This document shows, piece after piece, positions 9,571-20,485 of a DNA stretch of 64,000 bases. The notes beneath the pieces were generated by a model. That model searched no databases, was not told the DNA's origin, and saw only the letters and a program-made list of their open reading frames with translations. Positions within the stretch are counted from its first letter, which is position 1; the number at the start of each line of letters is the position of its first letter. The position numbers and the translations under genes are program-made. This DNA comes from Filimonas effusa. Its GTDB lineage: Bacteria > Bacteroidota > Bacteroidia > Chitinophagales > Chitinophagaceae. The DNA lies in contig NZ_SDHZ01000004.1 of assembly GCF_004118675.1 (NCBI RefSeq), positions 310,001-374,000 on the forward strand, in the 5' to 3' direction.

Positions 9571-11124
9571 CTAATAACCAGGATTGTTCGGGAGCAGTTT
9601 CTTGTTGATGTCTATGTCCGACTGCGGTACTGGCCACAACCATCCCTTGCTGGCATCAAATGCCCGCGTTTCTATTTTTATCTGCTTGAACGTCCAGGTC
9701 GAGGGGCTGGAAGGGTTCGACAATAAAGATTTATCATAGCCATAAACATCATGTACCAGGCTTACATCCTGCCACCGCAACATGTCGGCATAGCGGGTTC
9801 CTTCGTTATAGAATTCCACCCTCCTTTCATGACGCACGATCGCACGCAACTGGCTTTGATTAAGTCCTGTGCCTTCTACCGATTCAACAGAGGGCATATT
9901 TACCCTTGCTCTTACCTTATCGATGAGTGTATAGATCTCTTGTGCAGTGCTGCCTGATTCTATGAGCGCTTCAGCACGCATCAGGTAAATGTCGGCATAA
10001 CGCATCAGGATGGTATTTAAAGAGTTGTTGTTCACATCTGCAATACCAATACTGGCATATTTCCGGGGCCTTGCACCGCAGGGTACCTGGTCGTCCCTGG
10101 GTATAAAAATGGCGGAGCCGAACTGCGAACCGGGTAATACTACCGAGGCTGCCAGGCGGGAATCACGGTTTTTATAAGGATCCTGGTCATTGTAACCCGA
10201 ACTGCTGTTGGTGATCGGCAGGCCGTTGGTCATGTAATAAGAGTTGATAAGATCCGCTGTAACGTTTGCGGTTGGCCAGTTACTCAACGATAATGCGGCA
10301 GTAGGCCATGGTTGAGACTGTGTTGTTGGGATATATTGTATATCGAAGATCACTTCAATATTATTTTCATGTGACTCACTGAATAACCCGGCATAATCGG
10401 AATACAGATCGTATACGCCAAGGTCTATCACATCCTTGGCCGCCTGCGCAGCATCAGCCCATTTTTGATTATACAGCAGTATTCTTGCTTTGTAGGCAAG
10501 TGCGGCTCCCTTCGTAGCGCGTCCTACATCGGATCCGGAATAGGAGGCGGGTAGTACCGCCGCTGCATCTGTAAAATCAGATAACACCTGCGTTAGTACC
10601 GTAGCTTTCGCGGTTCGTGATACATAAGCATCTGACAAAGGCAGGACCTTTGTTATCAGGGGTACATCGCCAAAATAAGTGATAAGGTCCGCATAGGCAT
10701 AACCCCTCAGGAACCTGGCTTCTGCCGACATAGCTGTTTTTACGCTTTCACTTACCGATGCAGCGCTGATATCCTGTAAAAATTCATTAGCCCTGGATAT
10801 AATCGCAAAGTCCTGCGACCATTTGGCGCCCGGCGCCCAGCTCGATGAGTTGGTAAGCCATTCCCCAACTTCTTTCGAACCCTGCCATGAATCCTGGCAG
10901 TAGCCATTGTCCGACATATAATCGTACTGGTAGAAATGAGTGGGAGTAGCATTTGGCTGAATAGCGTTATAAATACCTATCAGCGCCATTTTACATTGCG
11001 TTTCGTTCTGGAAGAACGTGGAAGGAGATAATCTGTCTTCGGGCGTTTTATCCAGCAGGTCTTTCTTACAACCGGATAAATACAATACAGATGATACGAT
11101 GAGAATTTTATGTAGATTTTTCAT
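9571..11124 (-). CDS. SusD/RagB family nutrient-binding outer membrane lipoprotein
   Basis: A 517-residue lipoprotein. The signal peptide ends in a lipobox (VLYLSGC), with the lipidated cysteine about residue 19. The following KKDLLDKTPEDRLSPSTFF is the usual start of mature SusD proteins. Other features are LRGYAYADLITYFGDVPLIT in the TPR-like region and the C-terminal pattern ending WPVPQSDIDINKKLLPNNPGY. SusD proteins lid the SusC transporter and capture oligosaccharides or peptides at the cell surface. The gene lies 11 bp downstream of the SusC gene and forms one unit with the FecR and sigma genes further upstream on this strand. The substrate is not evident, because no degradative enzyme gene lies beside it. 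Confidence 0.93.
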   Translation of the reverse strand: MKNLHKILIVSSVLYLSGCKKDLLDKTPEDRLSPSTFFQNETQCKMALIGIYNAIQPNATPTHFYQYDYMSDNGYCQDSWQGSKEVGEWLTNSSSWAPGAKWSQDFAIISRANEFLQDISAASVSESVKTAMSAEARFLRGYAYADLITYFGDVPLITKVLPLSDAYVSRTAKATVLTQVLSDFTDAAAVLPASYSGSDVGRATKGAALAYKARILLYNQKWADAAQAAKDVIDLGVYDLYSDYAGLFSESHENNIEVIFDIQYIPTTQSQPWPTAALSLSNWPTANVTADLINSYYMTNGLPITNSSSGYNDQDPYKNRDSRLAASVVLPGSQFGSAIFIPRDDQVPCGARPRKYASIGIADVNNNSLNTILMRYADIYLMRAEALIESGSTAQEIYTLIDKVRARVNMPSVESVEGTGLNQSQLRAIVRHERRVEFYNEGTRYADMLRWQDVSLVHDVYGYDKSLLSNPSSPSTWTFKQIKIETRAFDASKGWLWPVPQSDIDINKKLLPNNPGY

Positions 11125-11135
11125 GATCTGCTCTT

Positions 11136-14100
11136 TTAAAAGTTAACATTTACACCCACCGTAGTTACGCGTACCTGTGGAAATGCCTGCGCTCTTACCT
11201 GGTCTACTGTTTGCTCAGGATCAAACCCTTTGAATTTGGTGATAGTAAAGGCATTTTGCATGTTACCATAGATCCTAAGCGACTTGATGCCTGCTTTTGA
11301 TAATACCTTGGGGCTAATGGAATAACCTAGCTCAATATTCTTCATCCGCAGGTAGGAAGCATTATCCATATAGAAGGAAGAATGAATATTATTGCGTACA
11401 CCATCTAATGACAAGCTGGGCAGTGTCTGAGACGGATTCTCCGGTGTCCATCTGTTAAGCCACCACGAGCCCATATTTGCAAAGCCGCTGAACGGCGTTG
11501 CAATTTCATAATAGGTATATCCCTGTATACCCTGAACGCCTTGTAAAAAACAGCCCAGGTCAAATCCTTTCCATTCAACGCTAAAATTGAAACCATAAGT
11601 AAGATCAGGAAACTGGCTGCCTATTATCCGCCTGTCATTGGTCATATCAACCATACCGTCTCCGCTGAAATCCTTGTACTTGATATCACCGGGCCGGGCA
11701 GTATAATTGGTTACCTGTACTACACCAGGCTTGATCGTATAATTACGGCTTGCATAAGGTATGGACGGGTCGCTGTTGTTCTGCCATGTAAAGTCCGAGA
11801 TCTGGTAAATGCCATCCATTTGATAACCATAAAATGAATTGATGGCTGCGCCCACTTTAATGGCTTTCGGAGAAGTAAGCTGCTCGGCTACATTCATTTT
11901 AGTGATCCTGTTGATAATATGAGAAGCATTGAACCCTACTCTTAGTTTAATGCCATTGGCAAATTGTGTTCTGTAGTTGATACTTCCTTCTATACCCTTG
12001 TTCTGCACCTCTCCGGCGTTGGCATAAGGAGCCGATTGCGCCATAGTAAGCGGTATCTGCTGTACCAGCAGCAGGTTCTTGGTTTTCTTATTGAAATAAT
12101 CGAACGTGATATCTATATTATTTTTTAGAGAGATGTCTGTACCAAGGTTGAATTGTTGTGCGGTTTCCCAGGTAAGATCCTTATTGGTCATAGAGGTAAT
12201 GGCTACCCCGGAATAAAGTGTGCCGCCCAACGAATAGTTTTGACCTGAACTGAGGATATCACTGCCGTTGTAGTAATTGCTGATATTCTGGTTCCCTAAA
12301 CGCCCCCAGGAACCACGCAGCTTAAACATATTGAGCCAGGATAGGTTTTGCATGAATCTTTCCTTTGACATAACCCAGCCGCCGGAAAAAGAAGGAAAGG
12401 TACCCCATTGATGCCCCTTGGCAAAACGGGAGGAACCATCTCTTCTGAGGTTGGCTTCCAGCAGGTACTTACCCGCAAAAGCATAATTGATGCGCCCAAA
12501 AAAAGAACGTAGTCCCAAATCATAGGCGCCGGAATTATTCGTTTGAGTAGCCGCATCGCCCAGGTTTAATACTCTTTGTGTATTGTTCACAAAGTTCGCC
12601 CTGTATCCGCTTTGCCAGTCGTAAGTAAACTCCTCTTCCGAATAACCCGCAAGCAGGGTAATGTCGTGCTTGCCAAACGATTTGTTATACTTCAATAAAG
12701 AAGTTAACATCGTTTGTACATCGGTTTCATTGGTAACGTTAAGGTTCGATGCCAATGGAAAGGAATTGCCATCCTGTTTATATAGGGTCAAATTGGCATG
12801 GAAAGCATTGACATTGGAGGAAATTACATTGTAGCCATATGTCACCTGGGCGCTTAATCCTGGCAGGATCTTGTATTCGCCTTCTATTTGGCCACTGAAA
12901 TTGTAACGTTTGTTAATAGACGTACTGCCTTCCTGGATTTCACCATAAAAATTTCTTTCTCCGTTTACGGCTACCCATTGGCCTTGCGCATTTTTAAGTG
13001 GATGGATGGGGGCAAGGGTAGCGTACCATTCAGCATTCCACAAGTCGGTTGGCTCATTCTTTACGCCCAGGTTGCCCGCCAGTTTGGCTGAAATACGCAG
13101 CTTTTTATCTTTTAGGAAATAAGCATCGATATTGGAACGAAAGTCTGTCTTTTTATAATTGGTTCCTACCAGAACACCATCCTGGTTCAGATGACCAAGC
13201 ATAAGCGCAAAATTAACATTGTCGCTGCCCCCTGAAAGGTTCAGCCGGTGGTTTTGCATATTGGCGTCGCCGTAATAAACTTTGAAATAGTCTATATCAG
13301 GAAACATGGGATCGTTATGCGCGGCATATTTCGCGATAGTAGCATCAGAATAAGTAGCGCTGTTTCCGGAATTGATCGCCGCTTCGTTATAAAGCGTAGT
13401 GTATTGTACCGAGTTAAGAACCTTTGGTAAACGGGTAGGAGATTGCTTGCCGAAGTACGAGGTGTAGTTGACACGTAAATTGCCCGAACTGCCTTTCTTC
13501 GTGGTAATAAGAATAACCCCGTTGGCAGCCCGGCTTCCATAAATAGAAGAAGACGCTGCATCTTTTAGTACGGATATCGATTGAATATCGTTGGGGTTTA
13601 CATCCGATATTCTGCCGGGGAACCCATCAATTAATACAAGCGGGGAATTGTCTCCAAACGTGCCTACACCGCGGATGTCTATAACAGCGCCATCATCACC
13701 GGGTTTACCCGAACTCTGCAAGGCATACACACCGGAAACCGTTCCTTGTAACGCCTGGCCACTGTTGGTAAGGGGACGGCTTTCCATGTCACCCCTACAG
13801 CACCGGTTAAGTTGGCTTTCTTTTGCGTACCATAACCTACCACTACTACATCTGCCAGGCTACTCTTGAGCTCCGTTAATACTACAGTAAGCACATTGTC
13901 GCCCGTAACTTTTACCTCTTCCGTCTGGTAGCCTACAAAGCTGATTTCAAGCACATCTCCAGGCTTGGCGTTGATCCGGAAATTACCTTTTTCATCGCTG
14001 GTCGTTCCAATGCCCGTGCCCTTTACTATTACCGCAGCTTTGATAACAGGTTGCCCGCTTTTATCTACTATCTTACCGGTTACTACTGTTTGTGCCGCCA

Positions 14101-14479
14101 GGAACTGCGTTTCTTCTGCCAGCTTTTTTTGAGGTGGAATAACTGTTACAGTGTTTTTAGACCACTCAAATGTGGCGCCCGATTGTTTGCTTACCTCTGT
14201 CAGTAGTTGCTTTAGCTCAATTTTCTTCGCAGATATCTCTATCTGCTCGTTCACATTTAATTCCTTCGTGTCATAGGCAAACCTTACATTGGCTTGCGTT
14301 TCTATAGTCGTAAATAAAGTACTTAAAGTAAAGATGTTCTTTGAAAGCTTTATCACCGTTGTACTGATGTCCTGCATTGGAGCGCCGGGACCGGCTTGGG
14401 CGTTGTTGTGAAGGCAAAGTGTTGTTGCCAGGAAAAGTAAATATAATACCTTCCCTCTGAGCAAACAGAGTGTACTCAT
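11136..14479 (-). pseudogene. SusC/RagA TonB-dependent receptor with STN domain, split by a frameshift
   Basis: Read with one frame change, this is a SusC-type transporter of about 1110 residues. The first part, from ATG at 14479, has a signal peptide, an STN domain (FTTIETQANVRFAYDTKELN), a carboxypeptidase-regulatory-like domain (VTGKIVDKSGQPVIKAAVIV) and the TonB-receptor signature VVVVGYGTQKKANLTGAVGV. The frame is then lost. From 13787 a second frame continues with ESRPLTNSGQALQGTVSGVY, IDIRGVGTFGDNSPLVLIDG and a full barrel ending VRVTTVGVNVNF. The break lies at about 13785-13800 and amounts to one lost base modulo 3, with perhaps a few codons also missing. It may be a real mutation or a sequence error. 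The STN domain fits regulation by the FecR/sigma pair upstream. Confidence 0.85.
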
Positions 14480-14510
14480 GACCGTATTGATTAAGCGTGA
14501 TGAAAAAAGA

Positions 14511-15599
14511 TTAGTGAATCGTTATTATATTTCCATTAATGGTATAGGAAAGTTGTTTCGACAAGCAAATACTTTTTATGATTTCTTCAGGAGATGTGTT
14601 GCTAAACGCTCCGTTGAAGCTGAATTCAGTTTTGGAACTTTGATTGATGAGCCTGATATTATAAATTTTATCAAATCTGTCGGCTATGTCAGCAAAGCTT
14701 GCATCGCTGAATACAACAGCCCCTTGCCTCCATCCCGTTTCTTCATCAACATCATATGTCTTTTTTTCAAGCAGGCGGCTGGATGTATTAAAGACTACCA
14801 ACTCTGAAGGATGAAGTTCCAGCCCGGGAGCCGAGGATTCCAGGACTGTATCGCCGGAGGCTTTTGTTACTTTAATCTTGCCCGTAACTACCGCTACCTT
14901 CGCCAGCTTTTGACCAGGGTAACTTTGTACATTGAAAGAGGTGCCTAATACGGTGATATGCAGATTCCCGGAATTAACATGAAATGGAAGCCTTGCATTT
15001 TCTTTTATACGAAAGAACGCCTCACCCGATAATTTTACATCCCTGCTGGCGCCTGTGAACACAGCAGGGTAGGTTAACCTGCTGTCCGAATTCAGTTCTA
15101 CTTCTGAACCGTCAGGCAGAAGTATTTTAGCACGCTCTCCCTTGGGGACATATTTTTCTATCATAACCTCCTTGTTGGAGGCAGTGCTAACAATATCCCA
15201 GCCTTTGCCGTGAAAAACAAACATATAGAACATGCCTGCTGCCACAGCAGCAAAGCCGGCAGCTATACGCCATACGCGGACCTTCTTACCTGTGTGCTGT
15301 ACAATATTTTGATGGGAGACGCCTTCTGTAATTGGCACGAGGAATTCGTCGTCAAGGGAAAGTTGTTCCAGGGAATGTTCAAAACGCTGTTGTTCTTTCT
15401 GGAATTCCGCCTCGGAAAGCCGTATGGATAAGGCATCGATGTAGTTGTTGGCGGAAATGATGACATCAAGCTTCTCAGGATGCCGTTGTATCCATAATGT
15501 CCAGAATAAAATATCCTTCCCGTCTTCCTTATAATAATAACGCAGATAGGACTCATCTGTAACAAAATCTTCAACCCTATATGACAAGTAATCCTTCAT
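14511..15599 (-). CDS. FecR-family anti-sigma factor
   Basis: A 362-residue single-pass inner-membrane regulator. An N-terminal cytoplasmic domain (about residues 1-85) would bind the sigma factor. One membrane helix follows (IAAGFAAVAAGMFYMFVFHG, about 110-130). The periplasmic FecR domain contains YVPKGERAKILLPDGSEVEL and LSGEAFFRIKENARLPFHV. The C-terminal DUF4974-type module ends FSNTSPEEIIKSICLSKQLS. It should receive a signal from the STN domain of the SusC protein, whose gene begins 31 bp downstream, and release the ECF sigma factor encoded 67 bp upstream. The order sigma, FecR, SusC, SusD is the standard trans-envelope signalling cassette of Bacteroidota. Confidence 0.92.
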   Translation of the reverse strand: MKDYLSYRVEDFVTDESYLRYYYKEDGKDILFWTLWIQRHPEKLDVIISANNYIDALSIRLSEAEFQKEQQRFEHSLEQLSLDDEFLVPITEGVSHQNIVQHTGKKVRVWRIAAGFAAVAAGMFYMFVFHGKGWDIVSTASNKEVMIEKYVPKGERAKILLPDGSEVELNSDSRLTYPAVFTGASRDVKLSGEAFFRIKENARLPFHVNSGNLHITVLGTSFNVQSYPGQKLAKVAVVTGKIKVTKASGDTVLESSAPGLELHPSELVVFNTSSRLLEKKTYDVDEETGWRQGAVVFSDASFADIADRFDKIYNIRLINQSSKTEFSFNGAFSNTSPEEIIKSICLSKQLSYTINGNIITIH

Positions 15600-15666
15600 T
15601 CTGTTCCCTGATTACATATAAGACGTTGGAAGCAGGATTTTTTACCGTAAAATTTTGGGAATTTTT

Positions 15667-16221
15667 TTAAAATGGGTGTTTTATGGAAAAATAACGCCTC
15701 AATCTTTCAATAGCTTCATAAACGCGGTTGTAGATGGTTCGCGCTTCACAGTTCGACAATGCAGCTATTTCGTCGTAGTTCCTGTTCTCAAAAAAACGCA
15801 GCCGGATCACTTCTTTCTGCTTGGGCGTTAACTGTGCAAATGCTTCTTTCAGGATCTTTCCCGTGGCTTCATGTTCCTGGAACGCTATCATTGCCTCCTC
15901 ATAAGAACATTCTTGGCTTTCCGCTTCAGACGTATGCCTTTTGTTCTCCAGGCTTTCCTTCCTTAAGGCATCCATTATTTTCCTCCGGACGCAGGTATTG
16001 AGATAACCTCCTACAGACGATACCTGTGGTAGCTTTTCCCGGTTTACCCAAATGCTGAGAAACGTTTCATGAATGCAATCTTTTACAAGTTCGCGATAAG
16101 GATAAACTGCAAAATTGTTGGAAAACAAATATTGATAGAAATTATTATACAATTCCTTCATAGCATCTGCATCGCCTGCAAGCATGCAGTTCCAAAGTGT
16201 ATGGATACTGGATTGACGCAA
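15667..16221 (-). CDS. ECF RNA polymerase sigma-70 factor
   Basis: A 184-residue sigma factor of the Bacteroidota FecI-like class. Region 2 covers roughly residues 10-85 (ELYNNFYQYLFSNNFAVYP, FLSIWVNREKLPQVSSVGGY). Region 4 is the C-terminal helix-turn-helix (LTPKQKEVIRLRFFENRNYD, then ALSNCEARTIYNRVYEAIER). It is first in the minus-strand cassette with FecR, SusC and SusD and is expected to activate that cassette when the receptor is occupied. The 70-bp stretch upstream is AT-rich and may hold the promoter, but I see no clear TAnnTTTG box. Confidence 0.92.
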   Translation of the reverse strand: MRQSSIHTLWNCMLAGDADAMKELYNNFYQYLFSNNFAVYPYRELVKDCIHETFLSIWVNREKLPQVSSVGGYLNTCVRRKIMDALRKESLENKRHTSEAESQECSYEEAMIAFQEHEATGKILKEAFAQLTPKQKEVIRLRFFENRNYDEIAALSNCEARTIYNRVYEAIERLRRYFSIKHPF

Positions 16222-16292
16222 TTCTTAATTATGGCAAGGCTTTATGAAATAATAAAATGAAATTAGGATTTATTTCGTTCACACCAAATTTT

Positions 16293-16740
16293 TTACCGGT
16301 AAACCAAAGGGGGCTGTTTGCTTCCTTGTACGCTGAAAGAACGCGCTATGGATGCTCCATTTGTTGCTGTTTCGGTGAGTAGCTGTAAAAGCTGCATATT
16401 CACCAGCGACTCACAATTGGCAGTAACACGATAAGTGCCTGTTTTATCCAGATGAGTGCGCCTACGATAAAGACAAACAGGTGCATTCATCGCACTCGCG
16501 GATACCAGTATGGTTTCGGCTGAACCACAATCCGGACCGAACTTGAAACCAAGACTGGCGGCATATCGGCAGATATATAAAGCCTGAGCCGGGAGGATCA
16601 AAATACAGTGGCGGGAGCAGTTGGTCCCTGTTTTCCAGGCTATCCGCTGCGCCGGTCCCAATTGAAAGAAAAACGGAGGCTTTTGCCTTTGCTTTTGGAA
16701 AAAGGCTATTTTTGAGCCAACTATAATACACCCTTTTCAA
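16293..16740 (-). pseudogene. Decayed fragment of penicillin-binding protein 1C
   Basis: Two overlapping minus-strand frames both match parts of the intact pbpC product encoded at 39247-41601. One carries GPAQRIAWKTGTN (intact: GSAQRIAWKTGTS) and, later, ILVSASAMNAPVC and HLDKTGTYRVTANCES (intact: MLVSASAINAAVC, HLDKTGTYRVTANCES). The other carries FDPPGSGFIYLPICRQS (intact: FDPPQSGFIYLPICRQS). The end SFSVQGSK resembles the terminal SFRVEGSR. The segment between the KTGT motif and FDPP is missing, as is most of the region before the C-terminus, and the frame shifts. It is therefore a truncated, non-functional remnant of the transpeptidase tail and the C-terminal domain. Confidence 0.78.
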
Positions 16741-16882
16741 CCTAAAAACGCTTTGTATGACCTATCTATTTCCACCTGGTAACACTTGCCCCGTTGAGTT
16801 CTCTGATATCGCTACCGGTTAACGTTCTTTCCGGCAGTTGTTTTATTTATTTACCAGTTGACCAATTTGTATCATACGCAAT

Positions 16883-19800
16883 ATGAGAAAGATGAATATT
16901 TATCTTAAGCTTTTTGCAGCTAGCTTTTTTTTTATACATACCGCTTTTAGTCAAACGAAATACAGTCTTCCCCAAATTACGCCACACTCACCCAATGCAG
17001 CCAGCCTCGGGAAATACGGCGATATCCCCGTGTCGCTTCAAAATGGCATGGTAAATATGACCATACCACTTTTTAGTATTAAAGCCGGCACTGTAGAGCT
17101 TCCTTTGGCCCTGAGCTATCATAACAACGGGTTAAAAGTGGATGAAATTCCTTCCTGGGTAGGGTTGGGCTGGGACCTTCAATGTGGCGGCCTCATTAAC
17201 TACCAACAACGTGGTAATGATGATTTCACAGCAAACGGAATCTTTGCAGCATCTTCCAAAGATGATTTGCAGAAGTACTTGTCAAATCAGATGGGAACTG
17301 TTGAACAGAATCACTATTTCGAAAACCTGATCAACGGAAGCCGCGATGGCGAGTATGATTTTTATACATACAATTTCCTGGGGCGCTCAGGATCTTTCTA
17401 TTTTGATAAAGACCAGAACATTGTAACCATACCTAAAAGCAATTTGAAAATAACTACGTTAGGATCGGGTAACGGTTTCAATATTACAGATGAAAAGGGG
17501 AATATCTATCATTTTACGATTCCGGAATACAGCTATATGGGATCAGTTGAAAATAGCGATCTGGAATTAAGACATGATTTTTCCGGTAATAGTTCTTACC
17601 TTCTTGGCGGTATACAAACACCGGAAGGGCGAACCATTTCTTTCGGATACCAGAATTACAATTATAACTATACCAGAACAGGTTATACTTTTGCACAGGT
17701 TGAAGTGCAGCCTTTTTCAGAGTGCCCCGGTAGTGGCTTATCGGGAGGTGGCACCGCATACCAACAGGGAAGCCAGTTATTAACCACTATCACGTTCCCG
17801 GAAGGAAGTATTGTTTTTGAGCATGCTTCAGCGCCACGGGAAGACATCAGGAGAATTAGTCCCAGCTCATTGGTGCCTGCTTTAAGCAAGGTGAAGTTAT
17901 ATAACAGCAGCAACGAACTGGTAAAGGAATTTTCATTCACCTATTCTTATTTTGATACCAATAAGCGATTAAGGCTCGATGCCGTAACACAAACCGGCGC
18001 ACAAACGCAGCGATGGAACTTCGATTATTACGATGATATAGATAAAGGCTTTCCCGTCTTTTTTACCAATACGAAAGATCATTGGGGGTATTACAATAAG
18101 AAGGAACCAGCTGCTACGAATTTGCCTCAGGCCGATTATAATCCGCTGATTACCCAGCATTGGGCTGTTGAGAACAATAACCTTCTTTCCAACAGAACAA
18201 GTAATTACCTGTATTCCAGGCTAGGTTTGCTCAAGCAGGTGAAATATCCTACCGGAGGCACCAGCACCTTTAATTATGAGCCCAACCAATTTAAAATTCA
18301 TGATTATTCAGAATTAGCCGCACTCTCTCCTTTTTTGAAATATGATCCGAATGAATTTGGCTCCTATGCCACCTTTATTTCAGCAGACACCTATACGGAA
18401 CCGGAAGTAAGCGGCAGTTTTACGTTCTCATCCGCAACAACAGTAAGGATTTCTGCCAATAAATTGTTTTACCCCGAAAGTATGATTGAATCTGCCGTTT
18501 CGTTAGGAACTTCTCCTGGCGCAAACGACATATTACCTGAATTCACCTATAGATTTGGTGCCGGCTCGTTAACCAATTATATCGTTACATTGCCTGCTGG
18601 TACTTATTATTATAGTCTAAGCCGCAATCTCTTATGGTATGACTTGGGTGAGCCGGAAACAGGATCTGCCTGGCTCACTATCGACAAGATAAGTTATCCA
18701 CCCATTATTCCTTACCAGGTAGGAGGTTGCCGTATCAGCAATGTTGTGCATAACGATGGCGCCGGAAATAGTATTACTAAAAGATATGAATATGCTGATA
18801 TGCTGGACAGTGTGATGTTCAGGAATAAACCTGATTATCTTATCCGGCATTGGATGAAAGCCAATAAGACTTCAAACGAGAACGGCAGCGGCTGGATAAC
18901 ATTCTTTTGTTCCGATTGTGGGCTTTATTCCTATATCCACGAGGAGAGTGTAAGGCCAATGCCCGGCAATAGTATAGACTATAAATACGCACGGGAACTG
19001 GATAACGATGGAAGCCTTGGTAAAACAGAATACGAGTTTACCGTTACTGAAAACCTGCTGGAACAAACAGGCGTTCCATTTGCACAACCTATCATGGCAA
19101 CCTGGCGTGCGGGCTTACCTAAAGAAAAGAAGATATTTAGTAAAACAGGGGGTACTTATAACCTGGTAAAGCAGGAAACAAATGTTTATAATTCCTCTCA
19201 TCCCTATTTATCAAGAACAGAAGGCATTAAAGTCAATTACGATGTGCAGTGTTTAGGAACTAATATGTTAAACATTACAGATCCTTATTTCAATGGCAGT
19301 ACTTTCGCCCGCGTAGTATCTAATTATCAGACTGAAAACTTTTACAGGTCTTCGGCAAATGTAACGGAATACCTTAGCAACGGTGCTTTAAGTAAATCAG
19401 CAACCAGCCTATACCAGTCAGCTTTTCATACATTGCCAACACTGGAAACCTCGCAGAGCAGTAACGGTACTTTTAATAAAGTGAAAACTGCTTATTCTTT
19501 TGATTACGGCACAAGCGCCTATGCAGATGAAGCAGCGTTAGGTATTAAATATTTGAAGGATAACAATGTATTGCTCCCGGTAGAACAGCTGACCATAAAA
19601 ACAATAAACGGAGTTGATTATGTGACTGCAGGTATTATCTATATATATAGAACAGATAAGCCCGTTATCAATAAAGTGTATTCACTTAAAATAAACAGTC
19701 CTGTTACGCTTACGGCTTTTACTACAAGCAGCATTAATGGTAGCGGTAGCTTCATCTCAGACAGTCGCTACGAAGAAAAGGCATTATTCACTTCCTATGA

Positions 19801-20422
19801 CCAGTACAACAATATCCAGGAAATGAAGTATGCAAATAATATCACGACTACTTATCTCTGGAACTATAATAATGTATATCCTGTTGCCGAAGTAACAAAC
19901 GCGAATACCGCATCGATAGCAGCTACAAGTTTTGAGGGTGATAACGCCGGAAACTGGATTTTCCCTGCAGCAGGTATCATTGGCAATGTAGCAATCACAG
20001 GGAAAAAAGCTTTTAACTTAAATGGAAATACAATTCAAAGAACTTCCCTGAACAGTACAGAAACCTACACCCTCACTTATTGGCTTAAGAACGGATCCGG
20101 TTCTGTTAGCCCCGAGGCTACTGCCATGCAAACTGTTGGCGACTGGACTTTATACGCAACTGAAGTGACTGGCGTAACATCGTTATCGATCACAGGTACT
20201 GGCATTATCGATGAACTCAGACTCTATCCCAAAGCCGCCAACATGTCAACATCTACATATGAGCCACTTATTGGCGTTACCAGTCAATGCGACGCGGCCA
20301 ACAGGATCACTTACTATAAATATGATGAAGTAGGAAGGCTGCAGCTCATCAGGGACCAGGATGGTAATATTCTTAAGAAGATCTGTTACAACTACGCCGG
20401 GTTGCCGGTTGCTTGCGAGTAA
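16883..20422 (+). CDS. Large secreted YD/RHS-type repeat protein
   Basis: A 1179-residue exported protein with a signal peptide (LFAASFFFIHTAFSQ). The N-terminal domain (SPNAASLGKYGDIPVSLQNG, then LSYHNNGLKVDEIPSWVGLG) is typical of Bacteroidota proteins encoded just before a DUF6443/RHS toxin gene. The middle is a long beta-rich shell-like region with YPTGGTSTFNYEP. The C-terminus has YD-repeat sequence (YYKYDEVGRLQLIRDQDGNI) and ends with ICYNYAGLPVACE. The RHS toxin gene begins 63 bp downstream. By analogy with TcB/TcC or SpvB-like partners, the two products may together form an RHS shell, which is an inference. No toxin-like C-terminal domain is seen. Confidence 0.75.
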   Translation: MRKMNIYLKLFAASFFFIHTAFSQTKYSLPQITPHSPNAASLGKYGDIPVSLQNGMVNMTIPLFSIKAGTVELPLALSYHNNGLKVDEIPSWVGLGWDLQCGGLINYQQRGNDDFTANGIFAASSKDDLQKYLSNQMGTVEQNHYFENLINGSRDGEYDFYTYNFLGRSGSFYFDKDQNIVTIPKSNLKITTLGSGNGFNITDEKGNIYHFTIPEYSYMGSVENSDLELRHDFSGNSSYLLGGIQTPEGRTISFGYQNYNYNYTRTGYTFAQVEVQPFSECPGSGLSGGGTAYQQGSQLLTTITFPEGSIVFEHASAPREDIRRISPSSLVPALSKVKLYNSSNELVKEFSFTYSYFDTNKRLRLDAVTQTGAQTQRWNFDYYDDIDKGFPVFFTNTKDHWGYYNKKEPAATNLPQADYNPLITQHWAVENNNLLSNRTSNYLYSRLGLLKQVKYPTGGTSTFNYEPNQFKIHDYSELAALSPFLKYDPNEFGSYATFISADTYTEPEVSGSFTFSSATTVRISANKLFYPESMIESAVSLGTSPGANDILPEFTYRFGAGSLTNYIVTLPAGTYYYSLSRNLLWYDLGEPETGSAWLTIDKISYPPIIPYQVGGCRISNVVHNDGAGNSITKRYEYADMLDSVMFRNKPDYLIRHWMKANKTSNENGSGWITFFCSDCGLYSYIHEESVRPMPGNSIDYKYARELDNDGSLGKTEYEFTVTENLLEQTGVPFAQPIMATWRAGLPKEKKIFSKTGGTYNLVKQETNVYNSSHPYLSRTEGIKVNYDVQCLGTNMLNITDPYFNGSTFARVVSNYQTENFYRSSANVTEYLSNGALSKSATSLYQSAFHTLPTLETSQSSNGTFNKVKTAYSFDYGTSAYADEAALGIKYLKDNNVLLPVEQLTIKTINGVDYVTAGIIYIYRTDKPVINKVYSLKINSPVTLTAFTTSSINGSGSFISDSRYEEKALFTSYDQYNNIQEMKYANNITTTYLWNYNNVYPVAEVTNANTASIAATSFEGDNAGNWIFPAAGIIGNVAITGKKAFNLNGNTIQRTSLNSTETYTLTYWLKNGSGSVSPEATAMQTVGDWTLYATEVTGVTSLSITGTGIIDELRLYPKAANMSTSTYEPLIGVTSQCDAANRITYYKYDEVGRLQLIRDQDGNILKKICYNYAGLPVACE

Positions 20423-20485
20423 TACTCTGGAAGACTTAAAGTTTAAAAGCGGAGAACTAATTTTTGATTTTTTAAAGGACCTAAT

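Noticed and set aside
13770-13810. Programmed ribosomal frameshift in the SusC gene
   Set aside because: There is no slippery heptamer or following pseudoknot, and codons seem to be missing, so mutation or sequence error is more likely.
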